Assembly: GCA_018257865.1 (NCBI GenBank)
Contig: JAEUBA010000041.1
Location: 62,001 to 126,000, forward strand
DNA: 64,000 nucleotides
Direction: 5' to 3'
Origin: Stereocaulon alpinum
Lineage: Eukaryota; Ascomycota; Lecanoromycetes; Lecanorales; Stereocaulaceae
Part shown: in pieces, positions 54,281-64,000 of the stretch
How positions within the stretch are numbered: position 1 is the first letter of the stretch
How the letters are laid out: every line of letters starts with the position of its first letter
Position numbers and translations under genes: made by a program
The notes under the pieces: generated by a model
What the model was told of the DNA's origin: nothing
The model's database searches: none
The model's input: the letters and a program-made list of their open reading frames with translations, nothing else

Positions 54281-54740
54281 TCATGATGGAGCATTTCCCG
54301 CGCAGGACCTCGCATTGATGTCTCGAGAAACCTGATCGCAGATCTTAGCGACTCTGACCGCTTCTAGATCGGTGAAATGAGATAAGCGGATCCCTATTCC
54401 TTGCATGCCGGCGTTGATGGGACCGTATGAGTTTACCTCTGCTGGGAAACTTGACTTTACAAGGATTAGATAGGTGCATTTCTTATGGAAGGTTTCCCAT
54501 GGCTTCCGTGTTCGTGAGGCGGTAAACACGGGGAATCCCCGATTGACGAGCGAGGACTTCGACTTCATGGAGGCAATCACATGCCTCACGAGGTAGTAGG
54601 CTAGACACGGTGAACTCTTGGTGGCGTTTTGCCCCTGTCTGTGCGTCAGCATTGATGTTGTGAGTGGTGAAATGGATGATGATGTGTGAATCATATCCGA
54701 CAATATTTACCTCGAGGGAGGTGGCTGGGAGAACATTCAT
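54281..54740 (-). CDS. Hypothetical two-exon protein (low support)
   Basis: ATG at 54740; exons 54740-54528 and 54481-54281 are possible (46-nt intron GTTTACC...CATAAG), giving 137 aa. The second exon has protein-like stretches (SYGPINAGMQGIGIRLSHF, VAKICDQVSRDI). No family recognised and the splice sites are weak. Confidence 0.33.
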
Positions 54741-55039
54741 GAGATTGCCATGATGTTGCTCATGTGCTATGATTGCCGCGTGGCTGTGATTAGAATGTTA
54801 GTCTGCATGAGCTCTCATTCCCTTTCTGCTACGAGCATAAACGCCTCCAATCCCCACAACGGCAGGGTATTTGTCCCGTGTGTCAACTTCGTCTGCGCTC
54901 CACTGCAAGTTCCAAGATCCAAGGCTCTAACCTGTCCACCATCAGTCTAGGCTTGCACTCAACTTTGTCGGTCCTGAAACCGTCTTTCATACAAGAGGTT
55001 CCACCCATTGTCGACAGAATATAACTAGGCACATAGCTT

Positions 55040-56050
55040 ATGAACAATTCGCCACCTGCCGCCTACCCTGTGTATCCAACATCGTCCATTACTGGATCCA
55101 TCGGAATGTCAGATGCAATTGACGATTGCTATGATGCTATTCCGCCTCCTCAATCCAAGCCTATAGATACCTACCATCCCTCGAAGAAGAGCTATCTACT
55201 CGCCTTGCCTCGAGAGCTTCGCGACATAATCCTTGTCAACCTTGTGAAGTCACGCCATGTCACTATTCTTTAAGCTTCCAAGTGGCTGCACCAAGAAGCA
55301 CGTGGAGTTCTTCACAGAATTGTTGTCTGTCATCTTGGTGTCGGTAATGTGCACCACTGCCCAGAGATCGACTTGCACAAGCCCGTCGCTGCCATCATAC
55401 AGAATGTTCAGATCAGTATTCAATTTGGGGCCTAGAATACGTCTCCGATTGGCACTATAATCTCAAGTCCCTTCGGAGACTATATCGTTGTCATATTGAG
55501 CACTACTTAGTGCTCAACAGAACCCAGGGAGCGGCTGCTGTGGCTATAATTTCTTTAACTCAAGATCCGCTTCCATCCCAAAGATCTTACCGTGGACATT
55601 GAGAATATGCACCTTCATTACATCCAGCTCGAGATCTCATTCTCCTCATTCAGCCCGTTGGTAGAGTCTCCAGGCATTGCCTATGAGTAAACAATTGTGC
55701 CCATGGCCTTTAAAAACCATGACAATCTTGACGGTGAACTATGACGCCGACTGCTAAATAGCCATTGAAATCTCTTCAGGGTCACTTTGCAAGACCCATA
55801 GTTTTTGAGCAAAGCCTGCGAGACTGCTTACGGGAAGATTGAGGTTTCCTTGAAGAGTACATTAGGAGATCCAGTTTTTCATAACGCTCCCGAGCCGGCC
55901 CACCAATATCTCGACTTCCATCCACGTGCATTTTGGGCAGCCGATCCAGGGAGCCTACCTGGAGAAGTACGGCATCGGGTGGATCCGTGGGCACGATGAG
56001 ATACTAGGATACCAAGTTTGGAAAAACGATCAGTACCGTGCAATGGGACA
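55040..56050 (+). pseudogene. Broken F-box/2EXR-like protein gene
   Basis: Begins with an ATG (55040) and a 77-codon frame containing SYLLALPRELRDIILVNLV, the LPRELRD motif of fungal F-box-like proteins. Coding character then continues in other frames: WGLEYVSDWHYNLKSLRRLY near 55.42-55.5 kb, and AYLEKYGIGWIRGHDEILG near 55.95-56.0 kb, separated by stops. Taken together these look like one ~320-codon gene broken by frame shifts and stops. Confidence 0.5.
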
Positions 56051-56570
56051 CTAGCGGTCATCAACAGGGTAAAACATATCAAGCTAGCAGCGCATGCAAA
56101 GAGTCCTAGACACACTCATTTACAGTCCTGATCTGGTTTTCAGGCAGTAAGATACGTAGAGAATTGGTTTCTTGCCTCAAAGATGGCGGGCTCTCACCCA
56201 CAGCAGGGGGACTGTCTTGAGCCATCGTATTCGTTTCTTCGCGGTGGAAGATCATGTCCGGTACCTAAGACCTGCGCTCATAACGATCTATGGACACATC
56301 TATCTTGTCTTGCAGCCCAAAACATGAGATGGTGCGGTCGGTCAGTCCCTGTGATCTGGCTTGCCGACGACCCCTGGCGGCCCAATGGACGGAATGATAT
56401 TGCCAAGGAAAATCAGCCCTGTCGTATTCGTGACATTCCCCGGTTTTGTTCAATGTGACTTCATCACTCCACTATTTACCCGTAAATAAATAAATGTGCA
56501 TGACCGCTGTGTCCTCCGATCGCTCTTCTAATTTATGCCTGGGCCTCACTCTCCATCAGCAAAGAGCAAC
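56051..56570. other. Upstream region of the SDR gene
   Basis: No feature recognised apart from short frames. Confidence 0.35.
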
Positions 56571-57803
56571 ATGGTAGAAGACAGTACGTGCTATCCAAAG
56601 CGTTATCACTCTCTTGATTCGGCATTATCGTCTGCGTCCATTCTTGCTGGATTCATCACGACGCCTGCCATTCCCCTAATGCCGTCTCAGAATCCTATCT
56701 TCTTTTCTATCAGAGACATACTGACTCCCTTATCTGTGTAGTCTGTTCCATAGTCGGCGCTGTTACGACAGTACTCATGATATGGAAGTTTATTCGCTTT
56801 GTCCGTCTCTATACACGATCATCGTCTATTAACCGATACTGTAAGGGAAAAGACGCATGGTACGTAGTTTTCGAAATTCCACTTTGGTTGTCACTATCTT
56901 TAAAAGTCTCAACTTTGTTACAAGGCAATTATTGCTATAAAATTCGGACGAACCTCATATTCCTTCTTTCTCCCTGTGACGAGGGCTGGCTAAGTGTAAA
57001 ATATGCACAGGGCCCTTGTAACTGGTGCTAGTGATGGTATTGGTCTTGGATTTGCTCATGAACTTGCACGTCTCGGCTTCAATGTCATACTACACGGACG
57101 AAATTCCACGAAATTAGAGGGAGTGAAAGCGCGATTGCAACAGAATTACCCAGAAGTCAACTTCCGGATCGTTGTACTGGATGCATCCTCAACACCGTAC
57201 AGACAGATCGATAAGCTCGTGGCAAGCCTCCAAGATCTGCATATCACGGTCTTGATCAACAATGTCGGCGGCGGAGCCAAGATCTCTCCATTCGAGTTGT
57301 TGACAGCAGATGAGGTTGACTCAGTGATCAATCTCAACGCTCGCTTTCCAACCCTCATAACCAGGGCACTCCTTCCCAAACTCACGAAATCAATTCGCCC
57401 AGGTCTGATCTTGACGATCGGATCCGCAGGCGACTTCGTCGTACCATACGCAGTTACGTACGGGGGCTCTAAAGCCTTCAATATGGCTTGGAGCAGCTCC
57501 TTGAGGCTTGAGATGAAAGCTGAAGGCAACAATGTCGAGGTCTTGGCAGTTTTAGTAGGAAAGGTGACGGAGACGGCCTCGTACAAGGAACCCGTTACGT
57601 TCTGGACGCCCGATGGAAGGACAATGGCTAGAGCTGCTTTGCAGCGAGTTGGGTGTGGGAGGTCTGTTGTTGTGGGTTATATCGGACACGCAATGCAGAA
57701 GTTCGTAATGGAGATTTTGCCTGCGAGCGTCTTTGCCGGCGTAGTTTCTTCGCACATGAAGATGTTATGGGACAAGGAGCAGAAGGAGCAGAAGAAGCGC
57801 TAG
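56571..57803 (+). CDS. Membrane-anchored SDR, 17-beta-HSD/3-ketoacyl-CoA-reductase type
   Basis: Three exons: 56571-56583 (13 nt), 56742-56859 and 57011-57803, 307 aa. Splicing gives an N-terminal membrane anchor (ICSIVGAVTTVLMIWKFI) and then KGKDAWALVTGASDGIGLG, the classic junction of HSD17B12/IFA38-like enzymes. Further motifs: NNVGG, then the catalytic Ser and YxxxK in YAVTYGGSKAF. C-terminus is Lys-rich (DKEQKEQKKR). Family members reduce 3-ketoacyl-CoA in fatty-acid elongation or oxidise/reduce hydroxysteroids at the ER. The two introns (158 and 151 nt) are longer than others in the window. Substrate not inferable. Confidence 0.9.
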
Positions 57804-58305
57804 CTGAAGAGGGGGAAGAAGAGAATCCTAAGTGCGAAATGAGGGACGGGTCCACACTGATTATCCAAACATAACGCAGCTCACAACATGATCTCAATTC
57901 TCATTGCGACCGTTCCAAAGCATGTCGTCAGTCACTATAACTGAATACCCTTCGACTCGCTTTGGGACAGCCAAATGGTGCAAGAACTCTCTCAGCTGGA
58001 TGATGGAAGCATCGTGATGTTAACGACTGACAGAGTGAAATGTATAGAAACAAAGGTTAAATCACTATGATACATTATTGAGGAGAAACAGCGACCTATC
58101 GCGGATTTAGGCATGAGACCGTGAGAAAATCTCAACGCCATCAACAAATAGTGAAAAGTGAGAACCGGAGTATACGCCAAGGTGATTCCAAAGTGCATGC
58201 AATCTGGAGCCACCGGAATATAAAGTCTATCATTTATGCCTAGTCATCCCGTTACCAGTTTGACCCCTTCCCCACGACACTGGGTCAGTATCTTCGTCAT
58301 CACTT
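57804..58305. other. Intergenic
   Basis: Convergent 3' flanks of the SDR and the next hypothetical gene; nothing else seen. Confidence 0.4.
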
Positions 58306-58896
58306 TCAGCAGTCGGCCGCTTCACAAAACATATTAAGATCAACCAAGTCAAGCTCGCGCATTCTTCTGACCTCATCGAATTGGCGTGGGTGGAATTCAA
58401 TGTAACGAGCCTTCGGATCATTGCTGTCATGGAAAGTCATCGGACCCAAAGTCTTCTGCACATCGGATCCCTCGTCACGAAGGATTTGAGTAAGAATATC
58501 ACCGTTGCTGACAAGACGTCGGTCCCGAGGATGATATGTGTTTCCGACGTCGAGATACAGATACAAATATACGTTCTCAAACCCTTTGAGAGTCTCGAAG
58601 AACCTAGGGAGTCGTTCTGGGCGCCACTTCCATGCCTCAAGGTCCAACTGGGTATACTTGAGGCGAACCCAACAATTTGTTCCACTGGAGCTTTTGAGCT
58701 CCGAGGCGAGCTCCTCAGCAAGATGTTCGTCGAAATAGAATGATCGTCCGCCGAGATGTATCTGCACATCAACATTCTTGGCGCTTTTGGGGATTCGAGC
58801 ATGACGGTTGCGTTTACGATCGGTGAGGTCGATAGAGATGTAGTGGGTTTCTCCAACCTCGACAGGGACCAGAACCTTTGATGGGAGTCCGGCCAT
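58306..58896 (-). CDS. Hypothetical fungal protein, 196 aa
   Basis: 196 aa from the ATG at 58896 (GCCATGGCC-like context). It looks globular with alternating strands and helices (VEVGETHYISIDLTD, VQIHLGGRSFYFDEHLAEEL, FENVYLYLYLDVGN). No known domain recognised, but composition and length indicate a real gene. Similar lineage-specific proteins are frequent beside F-box-like genes in ascomycetes. Single exon; a C-rich leader lies upstream. Confidence 0.62.
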   Translation of the reverse strand: MAGLPSKVLVPVEVGETHYISIDLTDRKRNRHARIPKSAKNVDVQIHLGGRSFYFDEHLAEELASELKSSSGTNCWVRLKYTQLDLEAWKWRPERLPRFFETLKGFENVYLYLYLDVGNTYHPRDRRLVSNGDILTQILRDEGSDVQKTLGPMTFHDSNDPKARYIEFHPRQFDEVRRMRELDLVDLNMFCEAADC

Positions 58897-60951
58897 GGCA
58901 GCTTGATAGAAGACTTCGGCAGAGCGAATGGTGAAATGGTAGGGTTGGAAATGAGTAAGTGGTGCTTGTGCTGTTGTAGCTGTTGAGGTATGTCAAGTAT
59001 GAATGACGAGGAAGGCAATTTGTGATAGTAGATGGAAAGGGAGAGGAAAAAAGGTACGGTCTCCATATATGCACTAGCGTCTGAGTGTAACTACGCCACA
59101 ATATCTCGAAAATCGATAAGGTAATCACATGGTAACGCAATCACAAGCTCGGAGACACTAAGGGCTTTCTGACTCTTCACAACCTCTCATGTGAATTATA
59201 ACTGCATACTCTGCAACAGAGCGCGGTCGTATGACACTCGAAGCTCGTCAAAACTTAGATCTAGGGGCGGGGAAGAGCTCTTCTGTGTAAATTTTCGCAA
59301 ATGTGCTCACGTTGAACAAGGTCCGGCATACCTTTGCACCAGGATACAAATGGCTACGTAAGTCTGAGTGGAGCATTAGAAATCCTGATCAAGAAGTACA
59401 TATATTTTAACGATCATTCGCAACGCTGTTCATACCATGGAGCTTACGGATATGGGGACCAGTACTAGGTCAAAGGCTACGACACTCAACAACATCGATC
59501 GCCAAATTCGGTCTCCGACAACCTATCACGCGACACCATGACTCGACATGGAACAGCGTGTTCAAGCGCTCAGGACCACTTGAAGGGTGACAAGAGAAAG
59601 CCGTTGCACCAGAACATGATGTTGTGGCAGCATCGTACACCAGATAGTATCACCATCGACCAACGCTCCTCTTATCAGATCTCTTCAAGTCCCGCGCACC
59701 AAATCATCTCTCTTCCCCCCTTTCGTAATTTAGAAGGTCACTTCACTCACATACACTCAACCTACTACCCCGCTTTCCCTTCCATCCTACGATCGACATG
59801 GCTTCACCAGCCTGGCGAAGAGGTGACACAAGCATCCCTTTTCCCCCTTGCCATTCCACCAATCCAGCCAGCAGCCGCCCCTCCAAACACCCCACGCTAG
59901 CCCCGTTCACTCCAATCGCAGAACTCAGAATCTGCAGGGACCCCTCTATCTTAGATCTAGACGCGCAAGGTGATGAACCCATCACAAACCGAGGAGCTAT
60001 AGCCTCTCCCGGCCCAGCCACCATCTATACGAGTAATAAAAATCATAGAGACAGAGGTGTATGTATAGCTCCTATTATACTATTACGATCTCCTCAAGAA
60101 TTACATACAAAGCTCAAACGCAGCGCTAACCATCCTCCAACCCCCACTCTCACCAAACCTCACCCCCTCCCACCATCCCCCATCCCTCCAAACCATCCCC
60201 AGCAAATCTCCCCTGCCTTCCCATACGCTTTGCTTATAAGAGCAAGGAATACGAATACGCCTCTACGGCACTGCTGCATAGTCACCGAAATAGCAAGGCT
60301 GGACTAGGTTGGTATTATGATTTCGCTCTAAGCGTTTCATCGATTCCATCAGTGACATCCACGTCCATCAGAAAGAATATTAGTATACCTATCTCAGGCG
60401 ACACTATACCGCAAGATCTCACGTCCTTCGCAACGGAACTCTAAAGCATCAAGGGCTCCTGAATTGGGTCAGCTGGTCGACGCAACACGACACTAGTTGT
60501 CCCATGAGGTAGAGGTGGGTTCTCGTGATATGTTTCTACATTGCGGTTTCGTCCTGAGGGGTTTGTATGTTTGAACGGGGTAGAAGGTCATGTGGATGGG
60601 GGATTGGAGTTGATTGTTGACTTGTTGACTTGGATTTAGGTTTAAGAGGTGGTGTTTTGGGGATGAGGTTGTATGGGAATGTTATGGATATGGCTAAGTT
60701 TAGCGATTCGTGGAGTTGGGTTGTTGTGGGGAGTGTTTAGATTGGGGGGTAGGTCAGGCTTTTGGTGGGTGGATTGGTAAGTCTGCGGCGTGGACTGGGG
60801 AGAGCGTTGATTTCTCTTGACAGTGTTCATACAATATGCCAAAGACCATGTAATGTATGGAAATGAGCCGAGACTGGAATGATGCAAAGCCGCGACTCAA
60901 TCTCATAGAGCTACAAAGCCGATAATTTGTAATGTGAGACAGAAGACCACC
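58897..60951. other. 2 kb gene-free stretch
   Basis: Only frames without motif. C-rich tracts near 60.13-60.2 kb. Nothing supported. Confidence 0.35.
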
Positions 60952-61330
60952 TCATCTTTGGTATGCCTTCTCAGGCTGGTATGTGAGACAATAAAACCCA
61001 TCTACATCCTCCACTCTCCCACTCGGTCCCAAAGCTCCAGCCACCAGCGTATCCAAACCCGCAAGCTCAGCAGCCAACACCATTTCCGAATACGCTTTCA
61101 TCCCTGGAGGCGTTGACGCATTGACGGTCTCGGGTAACCTGTCCTAGACACACATCTCATGCACTACCGTCTTGAATGTCCTTGTTCTAGACATAGTCTC
61201 CGCTAGGCTATCTACTTTGCACAGAAGACTGTAGACTCTTATGACGTAAGTTTCTTTTGCCGGATGTGGATTCACGAGCTTCGATAGCAATGCAACTCTA
61301 GGGAAGAATTTGTCGCCGCTTCGCTATCTT
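60952..61330 (-). pseudogene. Relic of an unidentified protein C-terminus
   Basis: A minus-strand frame reads KFFPRVALLSKLVNPHPAKE, VDSLAETMSRTRTFKTVVHE, MCV, then TAG, then RLPETVNASTPPGMKAYSEM, VLAAELAGLDTLVAGALGPS and GRVEDVDGFYCLTYQPEKAY before TGA at 60952. One internal stop (CAG-to-TAG type) and no start codon. Clearly protein-like over >120 codons. I do not recognise the family. Confidence 0.45.
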
Positions 61331-62080
61331 CTAGACTGGAAAGTCTGTAGCAGGAAACTGCGACGTGGTCTAGGTACACCTCGTTTTTTTTGTATTGGCG
61401 GGGTCGCGAAGAGGTCGAGAGTGTGGTGTTTATAGAGATTAATTGGGGAATCGAGTATGAAAAGTAATATCCCTTTCTTCACTAGAACTTTCTGCGCCTC
61501 GTTCGCTATGATGTCCTTCGCATGTCATCGACGGTAATGACCAAGGTGCCTGCGTTTAGATATGCACCATGACGACCATGCATTCCCGTCTAACCGCTTT
61601 CGCGGAGTGATCTTGGTAGACAGCCCCATTGCGGGATCAGAGGTCTTGGGAATGCGGAATAGTCCACTCGAAATGGAGAGGTGGAGTGTTCTTCGTGGAT
61701 TTTATCTCGTGGTTCTCGAGGCAGTGGCGCATGGGTAGGAAATATGTGGAGAATTGGCACTCGAACCGCCTTCGGAAGTGGTGGTTATGATGATAGTTTG
61801 TTGGGTGAGACTAGTGTTTGATTCTCCGTAGTAACTTTTAAATTGGCCGTATATCTTTGCTCCAATAAGGCCGCGTAGATAATCTTACAAGATTGAGAAA
61901 TGAGGAGTATTCCTCACTGGATGTCGACTTGTATCCAACCTGACTGAATCAAGTTTTTGCAAAGCCAGTTGTAGAGCGGTGAGATTACGTTAGGCTGGAA
62001 AAGATATGGACGGAACGGAGTATTGCGAGAACTGGGGAATTGGATTCTGAAGTGTCATCCACTCATAGCTTATCGAAGCC
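61331..62080. other. Gene-free stretch
   Basis: The relic described above may extend upstream to about 61430 in another frame; otherwise nothing recognised. Confidence 0.35.
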
Positions 62081-62651
62081 TTGTATACCGTGGACCCTTA
62101 TAGGCTCAAACCCGCTCGATACTTTATGGATTTCCAATCAATCAGTCTGTACTCGATCAACAGCTCGTTACAATACGTGCCGAATCTCAAATCGAGGCAT
62201 CTAACGAGATCAATGGTTAATCTGAAAGGGCGACTGAAACAGATTGTGCATCTAAATCTAGTAGTCTATGATGAGAAACAGACTGACGGAGTATCGAGAC
62301 TGGACATGACTACTACCTTCAAACGATTTGGGTGTGGAGAATACTTACGCACAATCTCGCTTATATCTTCATGAGCCACGAGAATGGAACGGAGAAAGGG
62401 TGAAGGCTGTTGGCAATCTTGAGTTATACGCTAGCCTGATACAGCCTGAATTTCATGCTTGGCGATTTGAACAGATTAGACTTTTGATCCTACGTGTCCA
62501 ACGTTTGGAACAAGTCATTGAGGCCTTGAATCGGATGGGCTACGAGTCTTGTTTCTTAATTGTAGATGGGAATGTTCGATGCACGGTTACTATTCATGTC
62601 GCTAAGTGTATATCGTGTTTCGATGCATTGAATGTTACCGTCGGGGGGTGA
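62081..62651 (+). pseudogene. Hypothetical coding relic, two frames
   Basis: Two overlapping plus-strand frames (62081-62374 without ATG, and 62328-62651) both look protein-like (LKQIVHLNLVVYDEKQ and FEQIRLLILRVQRLEQVIEAL) and would form one ORF if a single frame shift or small intron near 62.33 kb were assumed. It resembles the C-terminal part of fungal F-box-like hypothetical proteins. Low certainty. Confidence 0.3.
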
Positions 62652-62729
62652 AATGGCGTACGTGGTCAAAGCTACAGAGCGAGCGAGACGTGCAATACGG
62701 TACCGACTACTGATCGCAAGCAGTTGACC

Positions 62730-62851
62730 TTAGATCTTCCCGTATCTTTCAAGTCCAATCACTATGACGAGCAGGTATTCGTAAATGTGGTCACGTAGCT
62801 TGCGAGGCAGCGACGAGAGTCTGCTTTTGTAATAGACGTCTTCCTCCATGA
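62730..62851 (-). pseudogene. N-terminal fragment of an F-box/2EXR-like protein
   Basis: From an ATG at about 62851 the minus strand reads MEEDVYYKSRLSSLPRKLRD and HIYEYLLVIVIGLERYGKI, then stops. The LPRKLRDHIYEYLL motif is the standard start of fungal F-box-like proteins. The body is missing, so it is either truncated or an exon whose continuation I could not find. Confidence 0.4.
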
Positions 62852-63243
62852 TGGCATTGTATCGGAACGTGCGGTCAAGGCGAGACTGAGGTGGAGAGAT
62901 TCTGAGTAGTAGACAAAGGTGAGCGACACCCGAGCCCGTTGAGTATTGGTCCGAGTCGAAACGCATCAAGGAGGACCCAGGTATGAACAAGGTGGAGTGC
63001 GCTTGGGTCTTGAAGGAGATGTGTATGAGCTCTAAATATGCTGATGCTCGGTGTTCGAAATTGAATGACAATGAGACTAGAGTGTCTGGATGATCAAGTC
63101 TACCAGATTCAGCGAAGCCTCATCAGCGCGCTTGCTACTACCCTATGGATACTGCTTAGCAAATTGTAGGCTTAGAGTCATCCCCAACTGCCTGACCGTA
63201 TTGATACAACCACTTGTCCGATTCCTAGCCACCACTGAATCTT

Positions 63244-64000
63244 TCACCCATCTTCCACAATAGGCGAACCGCGTTTGCTCATATGAGCTCGAGGATAGTA
63301 TCTCCAGCACTCATACCTATCACTGTCTATTGTCCGCTCACTTGGCCCCAACGTCGCATTCAACGACATTGCCAGGTCCCGGTTAGCAAGCGCTGTTTTG
63401 TCACGGCATTCTCGGTGATAGGTTTTCAATGGGTTAGTCGAACCCTCGAGTGTCATTTTCCAGCGTAGAAAAAGGTTTGCCAACTTCAGATCTACCGTTT
63501 TGAAACTCGTCATCCTCGCAATGGCGTCGCACAAGGGTGCCATCAATGAGAAGGGGAGGTACATAAGGTGCGTGATTCTAATAGTGCATAAATCGGTCTT
63601 ATGGCTCATAGCGGCTAGATGCGAGACTATTCTTGTGGTTGCTCTAATGGCCGCTTCTTTATCGGAAAAATTGAGTCGTATAGCGAACGTTGAAATAAGA
63701 TCTAGCAGGATTTCGAAGTTGCGGAATGGCGGTATGACGTCGAGATCCAGAAGCTCGTACTGTGAGACTCTCTCTGGAACATCGAGTAAAAAAAGCAGAG
63801 TTCCCATCTGAGGGACCGTTCTTGCTTCGTCTCTGATAACGTGTGAAGCTTCTAGGATCTCAAGAGCTGTAGTTGCGAGCTGGTAAGAAAACTTCTCTCG
63901 TGCGTAGCACTCTGTTCTGATTTTCCCAACAGTATAAAGGCTTACAATATCTGTATGAGCAGGCGGATAATTGGGCGGAAGTTGAACGTGGTCCAACCAC
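63244..64000 (-). CDS. Hypothetical F-box-like protein, 5' end beyond window
   Basis: The frame is open from the window edge to a stop at 63244 (~250 codons), so the N-terminus is missing. Landmarks: LPPNYPPAHTDIVSLYTVG, VGKIRTECYAREKFSYQLAT and helical, leucine-rich segments (ILLDLISTFAIRLNF), in the style of ascomycete 2EXR/F-box-like proteins. No catalytic motif. It may be related to the N-terminal fragment at 62.7-62.9 kb. Confidence 0.58.
   Translation of the reverse strand, partial: WLDHVQLPPNYPPAHTDIVSLYTVGKIRTECYAREKFSYQLATTALEILEASHVIRDEARTVPQMGTLLFLLDVPERVSQYELLDLDVIPPFRNFEILLDLISTFAIRLNFSDKEAAIRATTRIVSHLAAMSHKTDLCTIRITHLMYLPFSLMAPLCDAIARMTSFKTVDLKLANLFLRWKMTLEGSTNPLKTYHRECRDKTALANRDLAMSLNATLGPSERTIDSDRYECWRYYPRAHMSKRGSPIVEDG

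Noticed and set aside
1..64000. CRISPR arrays, insertion sequences, rRNA genes
   Set aside because: None seen; content is eukaryotic (fungal) throughout.

Overview
The window looks like a chromosomal stretch from a filamentous ascomycete (Pezizomycotina). Evidence: intron-bearing genes with short introns, mostly 40-110 nt (the CBR-like SDR has two near 150 nt), often with CTAAC/CTGAC-like branch points; typical fungal families (alpha-aminoadipate homoaconitase LYS4, GYP7, CRT10-like WD protein, TDA3-like oxidoreductase, Far11/STRIP); and several pseudogenes whose stops look like C-to-T changes. The species cannot be named from sequence alone.

Layout. 1-4.8 kb: 5' part of a STRIPAK Far11/STRIP-like gene (minus), a small tandem family of C2H2 zinc-finger proteins sharing a C-terminal AGRELLS tail (two intact copies, one decayed), and an IMPACT-family (UPF0029) protein. 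5-14.4 kb: gene-poor, with small hypothetical genes, a spliced Lys-tailed protein and another C2H2 protein. 14.4-16.3 kb: an RWD-RING-IBR-RING E3 ligase. 17.7-18.8 kb: a dead short-chain dehydrogenase. 19.1-25.5 kb: the most unusual part, a minus-strand series of very small single-pass membrane proteins (several with Cys-rich tails), with four copies of a bipartite element, GTGGC-N20/21-TACGGCCGTA (one copy begins AACGG), at 0.8-1.0 kb intervals. 25.6-43.2 kb: a conserved housekeeping block: phosphoserine aminotransferase (SER1) divergent from homoaconitase (LYS4), a hypothetical protein, dolichyldiphosphatase (CAX4), CRT10-like, TDA3-like, GYP7 (TBC RabGAP) and a metallo-beta-lactamase-fold protein. 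43-64 kb: accessory, gene-poor DNA with an aspartic-protease-like membrane protein, an EthD-domain protein, a nonsense-broken UbiA-like prenyltransferase, a 17-beta-HSD/3-ketoacyl-CoA-reductase-like SDR, several decayed ORFs and F-box-like hypothetical proteins.

Functional picture: the conserved genes serve amino-acid synthesis (Ser, Lys), N-glycosylation lipid recycling, vesicle traffic and ubiquitin signalling; I see no coherent secondary-metabolite cluster. Splice sites were placed by hand from frame, consensus and remembered family sequence; no search was run. The best candidates for something undescribed are the micro membrane-protein series with its shared element and the zinc-finger family with the fixed GRELL tail.
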